From Alphaproteobacteria bacterium UBA2964 (GTDB lineage Bacteria; Pseudomonadota; Alphaproteobacteria; MPNO01; UBA2964), in the NCBI GenBank assembly GCA_002348425.1, contig DEBE01000125.1:1-5594 (forward strand): 5,594 bases of DNA, given 5' to 3'. Numbering within the stretch: the first letter of the stretch is position 1; each line of letters opens with the position of its first letter. Shown here piece by piece: positions 1 to 5,594 of the stretch. The notes beneath the pieces are model-generated. The model did no database searches. It saw only the letters and a list, made by a program, of their open reading frames with translations, and was not told where the DNA came from. Position numbers and translations under genes: made by a program.

Positions 1-999
1 TTCGTTCATTTGAAGGCGTTTGGCTGCAGCTTGGGCCGCGGCTTCAAGGGCGTGATCCGCGGCGTAATGCAGTGGATACTCTGCCTTGAATTGTGGTTGT
101 CCGATTGTCTTTTTCCAATCCTCCATTATATCTTCAATAATCCATGGTAAGCGCATGAGGCCCTTTTCACCTTCTTCACTCCGTATTTCCGCGCCGCGAT
201 AACGGGCAATATCTCGCCAGGTTCGAATTAATAAGTCATTAAAGGGACCCTGCCATTCATACCCTACCATCCTTTGAAACATATAGCCGAAGGGCGAGTT
301 TTCTATACCCACTACTCCCTGAATATTCTCTACTCTTTGGGTTAAGAGATGGACAAAGGGCCCCCCCGTCGAATGGCCGTGAACATATATGGAATACTCG
401 TTTTCAGGAAGGTGAATCCTGCAAACAGTTTTCATCGCTTCTTCAAAAGCCAACGGCCAGGCTGCCATGCGATCATAAAAGCGTGTGCCCGGCTTGGCCC
501 GTGCTACTATCCTGCGCCCATATCGGCTCCTGAGACTTTCATCTATTATTACTTCATATTCATCTGGTTGAACGAATTCTTCATTCAGCCATATTGGCGT
601 TCGTACACTTCCATCTTGTTTTATGGTATCTCCAGGCCAGTTTCGTGAGGGGTCTGATAAATATAGACGACCAGGGTAGGTCATAGTAGCGATCCGGTAG
701 CCAAACTTGCGTGTGATTAACCTAGTTAATTGCTCCATGGCCCGATAGTCGCCAGAACCACCAGCGAGAACAAACATACCAATTTTTTTGCCGTCAGCCC
801 CCCTAGGTATGGAATTTGGATCCTCCGGTTCATAAATCATAACACCGACATCCCAGTCCATCTCCAAAGCGCTAATGCGGAATATATGTTCGGTTTCGTT
901 AAACGGGATATCCGCTCGTCCTAAGACTTCGTCGGAAATCTCAATTAGAGCCTTTTTATCCAGTGCTTTGGGCGGCACCCATTTTGTATTGTTACTCAT
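1..999 (-). CDS. Alpha/beta-hydrolase-like protein, 3' end beyond window
   Basis: The first 333 codons of a minus-strand gene are open without a stop to the window edge, so the C-terminus is missing. The start is ATG at 997-999, preceded by GGAG (plus-strand 1006-1009) with a 6-nt spacer. The key motif is VHGHSTGG at about residues 207-213, a nucleophile elbow with candidate Ser210. Before it is a strand-turn LAGGSGD (78-84) that could form the oxyanion hole, then a strand ending TMTYPGR (105-111). Between that strand and the elbow lie about 95 residues, far more than the roughly 30-40 usual in alpha/beta hydrolases. This insertion is rich in charged and aromatic residues (for example LSDPSRNWPGD at 114-124). 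No signal peptide or membrane segment is evident, so a cytoplasmic enzyme is likely. A catalytic Asp and His should lie after residue 210; the His may be beyond the edge. The fold call is fairly sure; reaction and substrate are unknown. It diverges from the amidase gene. Confidence 0.8.
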   Translation of the reverse strand, partial: MSNNTKWVPPKALDKKALIEISDEVLGRADIPFNETEHIFRISALEMDWDVGVMIYEPEDPNSIPRGADGKKIGMFVLAGGSGDYRAMEQLTRLITRKFGYRIATMTYPGRLYLSDPSRNWPGDTIKQDGSVRTPIWLNEEFVQPDEYEVIIDESLRSRYGRRIVARAKPGTRFYDRMAAWPLAFEEAMKTVCRIHLPENEYSIYVHGHSTGGPFVHLLTQRVENIQGVVGIENSPFGYMFQRMVGYEWQGPFNDLLIRTWRDIARYRGAEIRSEEGEKGLMRLPWIIEDIMEDWKKTIGQPQFKAEYPLHYAADHALEAAAQAAAKRLQMNE

Positions 1000-1005
1000 C
1001 TTTCA

Positions 1006-1009
1006 CTCC
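1006..1009 (-). promoter_or_regulatory. Ribosome binding site of the truncated hydrolase
   Basis: On the minus strand this reads GGAG, six nucleotides before the ATG at 999. It supports that ATG as the true start of the first gene. Confidence 0.65.
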
Positions 1010-1110
1010 GCGAATAAAATTAAACTTTACCTCTGGTTAACTTGTGGTCTGGCTTCATGTGGCATAAGTTGAATTCGCTATTGGTAAAATAGCTTGGTTT
1101 AAGTTTACTA

Positions 1111-1119
1111 ATTATAGCA
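1111..1119 (-). promoter_or_regulatory. Candidate extended -10 promoter for the truncated hydrolase
   Basis: Read on the minus strand the sequence is TGCTATAAT, an exact match to the sigma-70 extended -10 consensus TGnTATAAT. Transcription would start near 1104, giving a leader of about 105 nt before the ATG at 999. No good -35 box is found at the expected place (plus-strand 1133-1140), which is acceptable for extended -10 promoters. The box lies only 7 nt from the amidase start codon on the other strand, so initiation from it could interfere with amidase expression. This is inference from sequence match alone; the AT-rich context makes chance matches possible. Confidence 0.4.
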
Positions 1120-1126
1120 TTTTTAA

Positions 1127-2530
1127 ATGTTTTCATCTGATTTACCCATAATACCAAGTGTTTATGAGCCTTCCTCCGTCAAACTTAATACATTTCATGA
1201 CAAGTTGCCTGATTTTATTGAGGGAACCGATACACCCCGTGATTATTTAGAGCGCTGTATTGAAACCATTAAAGTACGTGAACCGCACATAAAGGCCTTT
1301 GTGGTAAAAGATCTAACCGCAGCTCGAAATGCCGCTGATGCCTCGACCCTACGTTATAAAACGGGGTGCCAACTATCCGCAGTTGATGGTATGCCGTTCG
1401 CGGTAAAAGACATCCTTATGACTGCTGAATTTCCTACAGAATTAAACAGCCCCCTCTTTGTTGGAGAACGTCATCGTTTCGATGCCGCGAATGTTTACGC
1501 ATTAAAAAAAGGTGGCGCAGTTTTGATTGGTAAAACGACCCTTCCCGAACTTGGTTCCGGCCAACCGCCGGCAACCCGAAATCCTTTTAATCTGGATAGA
1601 AGCCCTGGGGGATCTTCAAGTGGTTCAGCCGCTGCGGTGGGGGCGGGGATGCTACCGATAGCCATCGGGAGCCAGGGGCGTGGTTCAGTACTTCGGCCAG
1701 CAAGCTTTTGTGGTAATTTTGCTCTAAAACCGACGTTTGGTGCGATCCATTCTGGCGGAATGCTATGGCGGTCGCCGGGTTACAGCACTCTTGGAATTCA
1801 TGGAAATAGTATAAACGATTGCTGGTACACATCTTGGCAAATTGCACAAACTGTGGGTGGCGACCCTGGTCACCCGGGCTTGTTTGGAAAATCTGACATA
1901 AAGTCAAGGAAACCGAAGAGGCTCATTCGACTTGATACACTCGGTTGGTCAATAACTGAAAATGTAATCAAAGAGTCATTTGAAAAGTTTGTTCAAATAC
2001 TTCAAGAGCAAAACGTTGAAATAATATCGCGCGAGCAATATCCGGATATTGAAGTTTTTGAACAAGAACTCTTAACGATACCGCAATTTCAACCACAACT
2101 TGCCGCTTGGGAAATTCAGTGGCCGGCACTGCAACTCCGGGATATCGGGGGTAATCAGATTACTAAAAGACTGGTTGAAAGGTTTGAGTTTGGTGAGTCC
2201 ATGACCTTGGATGCTTATAGGGATACCCTTAAATCTTTAGAAAATCTCAGACAGTCTTTTGCGTTATTAAGTGGTAAGGCAGATGCTTTTATTACCTTAT
2301 CAGCACCGACTTTACCGCCACTCGGCGATAATACTGGCGACTCTGTCTATGGGGATCCTTCATCTTGCCTTGAAGCACCGGCATGGAATATCCCGTTGCT
2401 TATGCAAGATAATTTACCCGTCGGAATTCAATTGTTGGGTCAAAAATATGATGATTACAGGCTGGGCCAATTTGGGAAGTGGATGACAGATTATTTTTTA
2501 AGCGCTAACCCCCTCGATAAAAGCATGTAG
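1127..2530 (+). CDS. Amidase signature (AS) family amidohydrolase
   Basis: A 467-residue protein, normal length for the amidase signature family, which hydrolyses amide (sometimes ester) bonds with a Ser-cisSer-Lys triad. The triad is visible: Lys94 in GMPFAVKDI, the bridging Ser163 in the Gly/Ser-rich SPGGSSSGSAAA (159-170), and nucleophile Ser187 in GSQGRGSVLRPASFCG (181-196). The 24-residue spacing of the two serines equals that in fatty acid amide hydrolase. The C-terminal LPVGIQLLG (about 433-441) is also typical. The nucleophile loop is a variant: family members usually have G-T-D/Q-T-x-G-S, here S-Q-G-R-G-S. No signal peptide is seen, so it is probably cytoplasmic. A TAA stop directly precedes the ATG in frame, so no earlier start exists, yet there is no recognisable Shine-Dalgarno. 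Its end overlaps the convergent hydrolase by 33 bp. The substrate cannot be assigned; a GatA role is unlikely because gatC and gatB are not adjacent and the nucleophile loop differs. Confidence 0.93.
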   Translation: MFSSDLPIIPSVYEPSSVKLNTFHDKLPDFIEGTDTPRDYLERCIETIKVREPHIKAFVVKDLTAARNAADASTLRYKTGCQLSAVDGMPFAVKDILMTAEFPTELNSPLFVGERHRFDAANVYALKKGGAVLIGKTTLPELGSGQPPATRNPFNLDRSPGGSSSGSAAAVGAGMLPIAIGSQGRGSVLRPASFCGNFALKPTFGAIHSGGMLWRSPGYSTLGIHGNSINDCWYTSWQIAQTVGGDPGHPGLFGKSDIKSRKPKRLIRLDTLGWSITENVIKESFEKFVQILQEQNVEIISREQYPDIEVFEQELLTIPQFQPQLAAWEIQWPALQLRDIGGNQITKRLVERFEFGESMTLDAYRDTLKSLENLRQSFALLSGKADAFITLSAPTLPPLGDNTGDSVYGDPSSCLEAPAWNIPLLMQDNLPVGIQLLGQKYDDYRLGQFGKWMTDYFLSANPLDKSM

Positions 2531-3388
2531 GCATGCGTTAAATTGGATTGGGTGCTCACGGTAGGTAAAGTGACCGGCCTCATTAAAAACATTAAAGTGC
2601 GCTCGGCGTTCCCGTTCAGCAATCAGGTCATATAATGCTCGCCCCATCGATAATGGAGCAGTTGGATCATTGTAGCCCCAAATTAGTTGGGTTGGGCGGT
2701 CCATGCCATGGTCACGTATCCAAGCAAACATATTTATCTTGTCTTTTGCAAGCGCTGGAAGGAACTGCGTGTGGCGCAGGCCATCCCCAGATGACGCCAT
2801 TTTATGACAGGCTTCCCGGTAACTGTTTTGTTTTCCAACTTCCACCAGTCCATTGATCCATTCGTCGGTCACATGTGCTGTGCTGAAGGAATAATTTTCC
2901 ATAATCCATCGTTGGCTTTCAGCAGTTAGCCGAGGTTCTGGAGGGTTGGCCAAGACAATTTCATTTAACCCAATTCCTGGGGCACAACTATTACTATCAA
3001 TAATTGTGCAGGTTTTCACTAGATCTGGACGATCCATAGTAATACGACAAGTGACATAACCACCGCGAGAATGACCTACTAAGTGGGCTCCTTTAATTTC
3101 CAGTGCATCAAGCGTGGCACAGATATGGTGAACAACTTTTGCCATTGTATAATCTTCGTCTTTTAGGGGGTTTGCGGTATAGCCTTGACCGATTTTATCA
3201 ATGGCGAATACGCGGTATTTTTCTGCCAAACCGTCGAAATTTAAGCTCCAGTCAAGGGAGCAATCAGCGGCATCATTAGAACCAAAATTACCTCCATGTA
3301 TTAGAATCATAATGGGCCCGGCTCCCTTTTCGTAGTAACAGGTTCGGATACCCTCTACCTCTATAAATTTACGCTGAGTTATTTGCAT
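2498..3388 (-). CDS. Alpha/beta hydrolase, meta-cleavage-product hydrolase-like
   Basis: A complete 296-residue alpha/beta hydrolase. In order: the oxyanion-hole motif LIHGGNFGSND (29-39), the strand and turn FAIDKIGQGYT (61-71), the nucleophile elbow GHSRGG with Ser107 (105-110), a helical lid region (about 140-215), the acid Asp241 in WGYNDPTAP (237-245), and His273 in NEAGHFTYREHP (269-280). The full Ser-Asp-His triad, the HGG motif and the length fit the group containing meta-cleavage-product C-C hydrolases (BphD/MhpC-like) and related esterases. The exact substrate is not determined and an esterase or lactonase role is equally possible. No signal peptide is seen. The ATG at 3386-3388 follows AGGAG (plus-strand 3396-3400) with a 7-nt spacer. 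The gene converges on the amidase and overlaps its 3' end by 33 bp, and diverges from purC. No aromatic-degradation genes (dioxygenase, hydratase, aldolase) are next to it in this window. Confidence 0.9.
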   Translation of the reverse strand: MQITQRKFIEVEGIRTCYYEKGAGPIMILIHGGNFGSNDAADCSLDWSLNFDGLAEKYRVFAIDKIGQGYTANPLKDEDYTMAKVVHHICATLDALEIKGAHLVGHSRGGYVTCRITMDRPDLVKTCTIIDSNSCAPGIGLNEIVLANPPEPRLTAESQRWIMENYSFSTAHVTDEWINGLVEVGKQNSYREACHKMASSGDGLRHTQFLPALAKDKINMFAWIRDHGMDRPTQLIWGYNDPTAPLSMGRALYDLIAERERRAHFNVFNEAGHFTYREHPIQFNACLHAFIEGVSA

Positions 3389-3395
3389 ACCCTCA

Positions 3396-3400
3396 CTCCT
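3396..3400 (-). promoter_or_regulatory. Ribosome binding site of the MCP-like hydrolase
   Basis: The minus strand reads AGGAG with a 7-nt spacer to the ATG at 3388. This is the strongest Shine-Dalgarno in the window and fixes the hydrolase start. Confidence 0.75.
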
Positions 3401-3470
3401 CGCCGGATTGGACTACTTATATATTTTATTATTAAAGTTATACACAAGAAACTGTATTTGCCATATAGCG

Positions 3471-3491
3471 AGGTCTAGCCGATTCGGACCT
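3471..3491. repeat. Small inverted repeat upstream of purC
   Basis: AGGT (3471-3474) pairs with ACCT (3488-3491), and inside them CCG (3479-3481) pairs with CGG (3485-3487) around an ATT loop, with a CTAG bulge on the left side. It is a GC-richer island in an otherwise AT-rich divergent gap between the hydrolase and purC, about 50-70 nt before the purC start. It could be an operator half-site pair or chance; no regulator is known to me for this sequence. Confidence 0.2.
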
Positions 3492-3504
3492 ATATTTGGA
3501 TATT

Positions 3505-3512
3505 TATAAAAT
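3505..3512 (+). promoter_or_regulatory. Candidate -10 box for purC
   Basis: TATAAAAT contains two overlapping near-matches to the sigma-70 -10 consensus (TATAAA, TAAAAT). Transcription would begin near 3518-3520 and leave a leader of just over 20 nt before the ATG at 3542. No convincing -35 is present: TTCGGA at 3483-3488 is at an 18-nt spacing but matches only three of six bases. The box also lies inside an AT-only inverted repeat (ATATTT 3500-3505 with AAATAT 3509-3514), which may simply reflect base composition. Confidence 0.3.
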
Positions 3513-3541
3513 ATTTTTTTAACCTAAAGTTGGTAATTACA

Positions 3542-4510
3542 ATGAGCATAGAAAGTCATTGCCTAGGTGAGGCACAATTCCCGGAGCTACCAAATTTTGA
3601 GCAGGGCAAAGTTCGTGAGTCATATGCTTTGCCCGACGGGCGACGTGTGATGATTGCTACAGATAGGCAGTCTGCCTTTGATCAGGTGCTAGCGTCAGTG
3701 CCCTATAAGGGACAAGTGCTCAATCAGACTGCAAGGTTCTGGTTTGATAACACATTAGATATATGTCCTAACCATGTTATCGATTATCCGGACCCCAATG
3801 TCATTATTGCCAAGGGGTTATCAATGTTACCGGTTGAAATGGTAGTTAGGGACTATATAACGGGGTCCACGGAGACTAGTATTTGGCCCATGTATGACAG
3901 GGGCGAACGTACCATGTACGGCATACCGTTTCCAGAAGGTCTTAATAAAAATCAAAAACTTCCCGATACAATTTTGACACCTACGACTAAAGCGGCGCAG
4001 GGTGATCATGATGCACCAATTACGCCAGAGGAGATTGTCTCACAGGGATTGTTAAGTCAAAAACACTGGGATGAGTTAGCAGAAATAAGCCTAGAGATTT
4101 TTGCCAGAGGCCGTGAAATATCTGCTAAGAATGGTTTAATTTTGGTGGACACGAAATACGAATTTGGTCTCGATAACGACGGGAATATAACACTAGCTGA
4201 TGAGGTGCATACTCCGGACTCAAGTCGTTATTGGCTGGCTTCAAGTTATGAAGACCGCCTTGCAAGTGGCAAAGAACCGGAAAGCTTGGATAAGGAATTC
4301 TTGAGATTATGGATTGCTGGGCAATGTGACCCCTACAAGGATCCCATTCCGGAGATACCCGAAAATACAATCTTGGAATTTAGTAAAAAATATATTGCAC
4401 TATATGAGCAGGTAACGGGGCTAGAATTTGAACACCCAGAAAATGACAAGCCTGTGGCGGAAAGAGTGCGTGAAAATCTAGCAGTCGCGTTGCCCGACTA
4501 TTTCGCATAA
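3542..4510 (+). CDS. purC: Phosphoribosylaminoimidazole-succinocarboxamide (SAICAR) synthase
   Basis: PurC joins aspartate to CAIR using ATP to make SAICAR, a middle step of de novo purine (IMP) synthesis in the cytoplasm. Counting from the ATG at 3542 the protein has 322 residues, matching the longer, yeast Ade1-like form rather than the roughly 240-residue E. coli form. Family landmarks appear in order: GKVRESY near the N-terminus (ATP-binding loop), ATDRQSAFDQVL, VVRDYITGSTETSIW (usual family form RGYITGS), LPDTILTPTTKAAQGDHD, LILVDTKYEFG, ADEVHTPDSSRYW and SLDKEFLRLW. All are intact, so the enzyme should be active. An in-frame TTG at 3530 would add only four residues and lacks a ribosome site; the ATG is preferred although its own Shine-Dalgarno is poor. 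The gene stands alone: its neighbours are not purine genes. It ends 4 nt from the stop of the convergent methyltransferase. Confidence 0.97.
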   Translation: MSIESHCLGEAQFPELPNFEQGKVRESYALPDGRRVMIATDRQSAFDQVLASVPYKGQVLNQTARFWFDNTLDICPNHVIDYPDPNVIIAKGLSMLPVEMVVRDYITGSTETSIWPMYDRGERTMYGIPFPEGLNKNQKLPDTILTPTTKAAQGDHDAPITPEEIVSQGLLSQKHWDELAEISLEIFARGREISAKNGLILVDTKYEFGLDNDGNITLADEVHTPDSSRYWLASSYEDRLASGKEPESLDKEFLRLWIAGQCDPYKDPIPEIPENTILEFSKKYIALYEQVTGLEFEHPENDKPVAERVRENLAVALPDYFA

Positions 4511-4514
4511 AAGA

Positions 4515-5135
4515 TTAATAGGATCGGCGTGCTACGATGTGGTATATGTGCCAGTGTTTCTGAATACCACGAGGCGTTGTACTGTCCTCTTCTTCCTCTC
4601 GAAAATATTCGAGTTGTAGCGGAGATAGTAAGGCGTCAATGTCGCTTTTTGAAAGAAAAGTGATCGTTGGATCCCCGAACCAACTATCCCGTTCACCGTA
4701 AAGCTGGCAGCTGATTAATCCTTCCGGTAGGAGGGCATCCAATATCTTTTTCCACAAATTCGGAAAATCAATTGGAGAAACCAGAGGCAGAGCAAAACTA
4801 GAGTTAATTAATTGAGATTTAGGCAGCAAGACACTTTCAAAACGGCATATTTTAGTTTCAAGAAAATTTTTTTTCTCTTCCTTAATACGAGCGCTAATGC
4901 CCTCTATTGCAGAAGACTCGGCGTCAATTGCAAGAACTCTCCAGCCGCGCTTTAACATTTCAACGGTATCACGCCCATTACCACAGCCGAGATCTATTGC
5001 TAGGGGAGTGTCATCACCTTTTAAACTGTGTTTTTCAAATTCATTTAGTGCAAATAATAAGGTCTCGCGTGGTGGACGTTTTCCAGTTTTTTCATAATAT
5101 CTTGGCCATGATCCAGTTCCATTTTTAGAATACAT
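4515..5135 (-). CDS. Class I SAM-dependent methyltransferase, TehB-like
   Basis: A complete 206-residue protein with a Rossmann-type methyltransferase core. Motif I is AIDLGCGNGRDT (46-57), the SAM-binding glycine loop, followed by WRVLAIDAE (65-73), whose Asp71 is placed to bind the ribose hydroxyls of SAM. Later come LINSSFALPLV (109-119) as the motif IV region, LLPEGLISCQLYGERDSW (135-152), and a conserved-looking end KHWHIYHIVAR (193-203). The N-terminal WPRYYEKTGKRPPRETL (10-26) looks like a family signature. Motif I and the strand after it resemble TehB, a methyltransferase linked to tellurite detoxification, but small-molecule methyltransferases of many kinds share this, so the acceptor is unknown. 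It is probably cytoplasmic. The start ATG at 5133-5135 has AAGGA with a 6-nt spacer. It converges on purC (4-nt gap, no terminator visible) and diverges from the TerC-family gene. Confidence 0.9.
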   Translation of the reverse strand: MYSKNGTGSWPRYYEKTGKRPPRETLLFALNEFEKHSLKGDDTPLAIDLGCGNGRDTVEMLKRGWRVLAIDAESSAIEGISARIKEEKKNFLETKICRFESVLLPKSQLINSSFALPLVSPIDFPNLWKKILDALLPEGLISCQLYGERDSWFGDPTITFLSKSDIDALLSPLQLEYFREEEEDSTTPRGIQKHWHIYHIVARRSY

Positions 5136-5141
5136 TTATTT

Positions 5142-5146
5142 TCCTT
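5142..5146 (-). promoter_or_regulatory. Ribosome binding site of the methyltransferase
   Basis: The minus strand reads AAGGA, six nucleotides before the ATG at 5135, supporting that start codon. Confidence 0.65.
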
Positions 5147-5185
5147 TTAGCGAGCTAAATGAAACCATTTAATACTTAAGATTCT

Positions 5186-5213
5186 ATTTTATGTTAACAT
5201 TTACATTGTCTAA
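5186..5213 (-). promoter_or_regulatory. Weak candidate promoter for the methyltransferase
   Basis: On the minus strand TTAGAC (plus 5208-5213) and TAAAAT (plus 5186-5191) are spaced by 16 nt, resembling sigma-70 -35 and -10 boxes. The -35 is a poor match and the region is AT-rich, so this is tentative. The 10-bp palindrome at 5191-5200 would sit in the spacer and touch the -10, a place where a repressor could act. Confidence 0.22.
5191..5200. repeat. Perfect 10-bp palindrome in the divergent gap
   Basis: ATGTTAACAT is its own reverse complement. It lies between the divergent methyltransferase and TerC-family genes, 56 nt from the former start and 144 nt from the latter. It could be an operator for a dimeric regulator; short AT-rich palindromes also occur by chance and no further symmetry extends outward. 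Confidence 0.25.
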
Positions 5214-5231
5214 ATTAAAATGTCTGTTCAA

Positions 5232-5297
5232 GGATCGAAACAAGTGTCATTTCGGTTGATCCATGCCAAAATAAAATATTGGGAGTACGTTGGATCA
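5232..5297 (+). other. Competing inverted repeats, possible structured leader of the TerC-family gene
   Basis: GGATC (5232-5236) with GATCC (5258-5262), extended by GAAA (5237-5240) with TTTC (5250-5253), forms one hairpin with a 4-nt bulge. The same right arm, as TGATCCA (5257-5263), pairs perfectly with TGGATCA (5291-5297). This second hairpin also nests CCAA (5266-5269) with TTGG (5279-5282). The two folds exclude each other, as in switch-type leaders. The structure ends 46 nt before the start codon. No known riboswitch class was matched, and no promoter upstream of 5232 is convincing, so transcription of this segment is assumed and not shown. Confidence 0.25.
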
Positions 5298-5343
5298 GGA
5301 AAATTTATCTAATGGTATTTTTTAATAATGTTTAGAATGATTT

Positions 5344-5594
5344 ATGTTGGAAGTTAGTTACGCAGAATTTTTAGCAATTAGTCAGGTCATTTTGATTGAC
5401 CTTGTACTCGCTGGTGATAATGCAATAGTGGTTGGAATGGCGGCAGCCGGCGTGGCACCGGAATACAGAAGAAAAGTAATTGCTTATGGTATCGCATTGG
5501 CGGTGGTTATGAGGATTATCTTTGCCGCCGTGACAATGCAATTGCTTAACGTCGTAGGTCTAATGCTAGTGGGAGGTTTGCTCCTTCTTTGGGT
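5344..5594 (+). CDS. TerC-family integral membrane protein, 5' part only
   Basis: The first 83 complete codons of a gene cut by the right window edge. The protein begins MLEVSYAEFLAISQ and enters a hydrophobic helix QVILIDLVLAGDNAIVVGMA (14-33) with two intramembrane acidic residues, Asp19 and Asp25. The DxxLAGDNA-type motif is characteristic of TerC/YkoY/YjbE-type proteins, which are linked to tellurite resistance and, in several bacteria, to manganese export or metal loading of secreted enzymes. A short charged loop PEYRRK (39-44) separates it from a second helix (about 46-65), and a third follows from about 67. It acts in the inner membrane. An in-frame TGA at 5338-5340 makes ATG 5344 the first possible start; the Shine-Dalgarno is weak. 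It diverges from the TehB-like methyltransferase. The family call is firm; the transported ion is not determined. Confidence 0.9.
   Translation, partial: MLEVSYAEFLAISQVILIDLVLAGDNAIVVGMAAAGVAPEYRRKVIAYGIALAVVMRIIFAAVTMQLLNVVGLMLVGGLLLLW

Noticed and set aside
349..1072. Short plus-strand open frames opposite the first gene
   Set aside because: They are antisense to a continuous 333-codon frame with an alpha/beta-hydrolase motif and a good ribosome site; their products have no recognisable features.
1587..1907. Minus-strand open frame of 106 codons inside the amidase
   Set aside because: It is opposite the conserved amidase signature region and its product shows no family features or ribosome site of note.
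2523..2536. Hairpin GCATG/CATGC as a terminator for the amidase
   Set aside because: The stem is only 5 bp, there is no T-tract after it on either strand, and it lies within the coding end of the convergent hydrolase.
3530..3541. TTG at 3530 as the purC start
   Set aside because: It adds four residues not expected in the family and has no ribosome site; the ATG at 3542 gives a normal N-terminus.
4508..4520. Bidirectional terminator between purC and the methyltransferase
   Set aside because: The stop codons are only 4 nt apart and no inverted repeat followed by a T-run is visible there.
4897..5128. Plus-strand open frames opposite the methyltransferase start
   Set aside because: They are antisense shadows of the well-supported motif I region of the methyltransferase.
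5277..5343. Possible yybP-ykoY manganese riboswitch before the TerC-family gene, prompted by GGGAGTA at 5281-5287
   Set aside because: The class needs a long multi-stem element and a matching downstream GACCUUUG-type strand. Only about 57 nt remain before the ATG and no such partner is present.

Overview
This is a bacterial chromosomal window of moderate, slightly AT-rich composition, with compact genes and AT-rich intergenic gaps. It holds six protein-coding genes, four complete and two cut by the window edges. No RNA genes, mobile elements, CRISPR arrays or phage genes were recognised. The gene types and the mix of Shine-Dalgarno-led and SD-poor starts suggest a Gram-negative bacterium. An environmental, perhaps marine, alphaproteobacterium is my best guess, but nothing in the sequence proves it.

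Left part (1-3388): three putative hydrolases. A 3'-truncated alpha/beta-hydrolase-like gene runs on the minus strand from 999 out of the window and has a GHSTGG nucleophile elbow. Diverging from it across a 127-bp gap is an amidase-signature enzyme on the plus strand (1127-2530) with a complete Lys94-Ser163-Ser187 triad. Converging on the amidase, and overlapping its last 33 bp tail to tail, is a second alpha/beta hydrolase on the minus strand (2498-3388). It has a clear Ser107-Asp241-His273 triad and resembles meta-cleavage-product (C-C bond) hydrolases. Together they look like an accessory catabolic or detoxifying set acting on amide and ester or C-C substrates, but the substrates cannot be read from sequence.

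Middle (3389-4510): a 141-nt AT-rich gap with a plausible -10 box precedes purC, a core purine-biosynthesis gene of the longer (about 320-residue, yeast-like) form. No other purine genes are in view.

Right part (4511-5594): a TehB-like class I SAM-dependent methyltransferase on the minus strand converges on purC with a 4-nt gap. Divergent from it, across a 208-bp AT-rich gap, starts a TerC-family membrane protein cut by the right edge. The gap contains a 10-bp perfect palindrome and a set of mutually exclusive inverted repeats in front of terC. Both protein families are historically linked to tellurite or metal stress, so a shared role is possible but unproven.

The most interesting points are the unassigned first hydrolase with a large insertion before its nucleophile elbow, the altered nucleophile-loop motif in the amidase, the crowded bidirectional start region at 1000-1130, the coding tail-to-tail overlap, and the possible structured leader of the TerC gene. 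I found no clear evidence of a wholly new multi-gene system.
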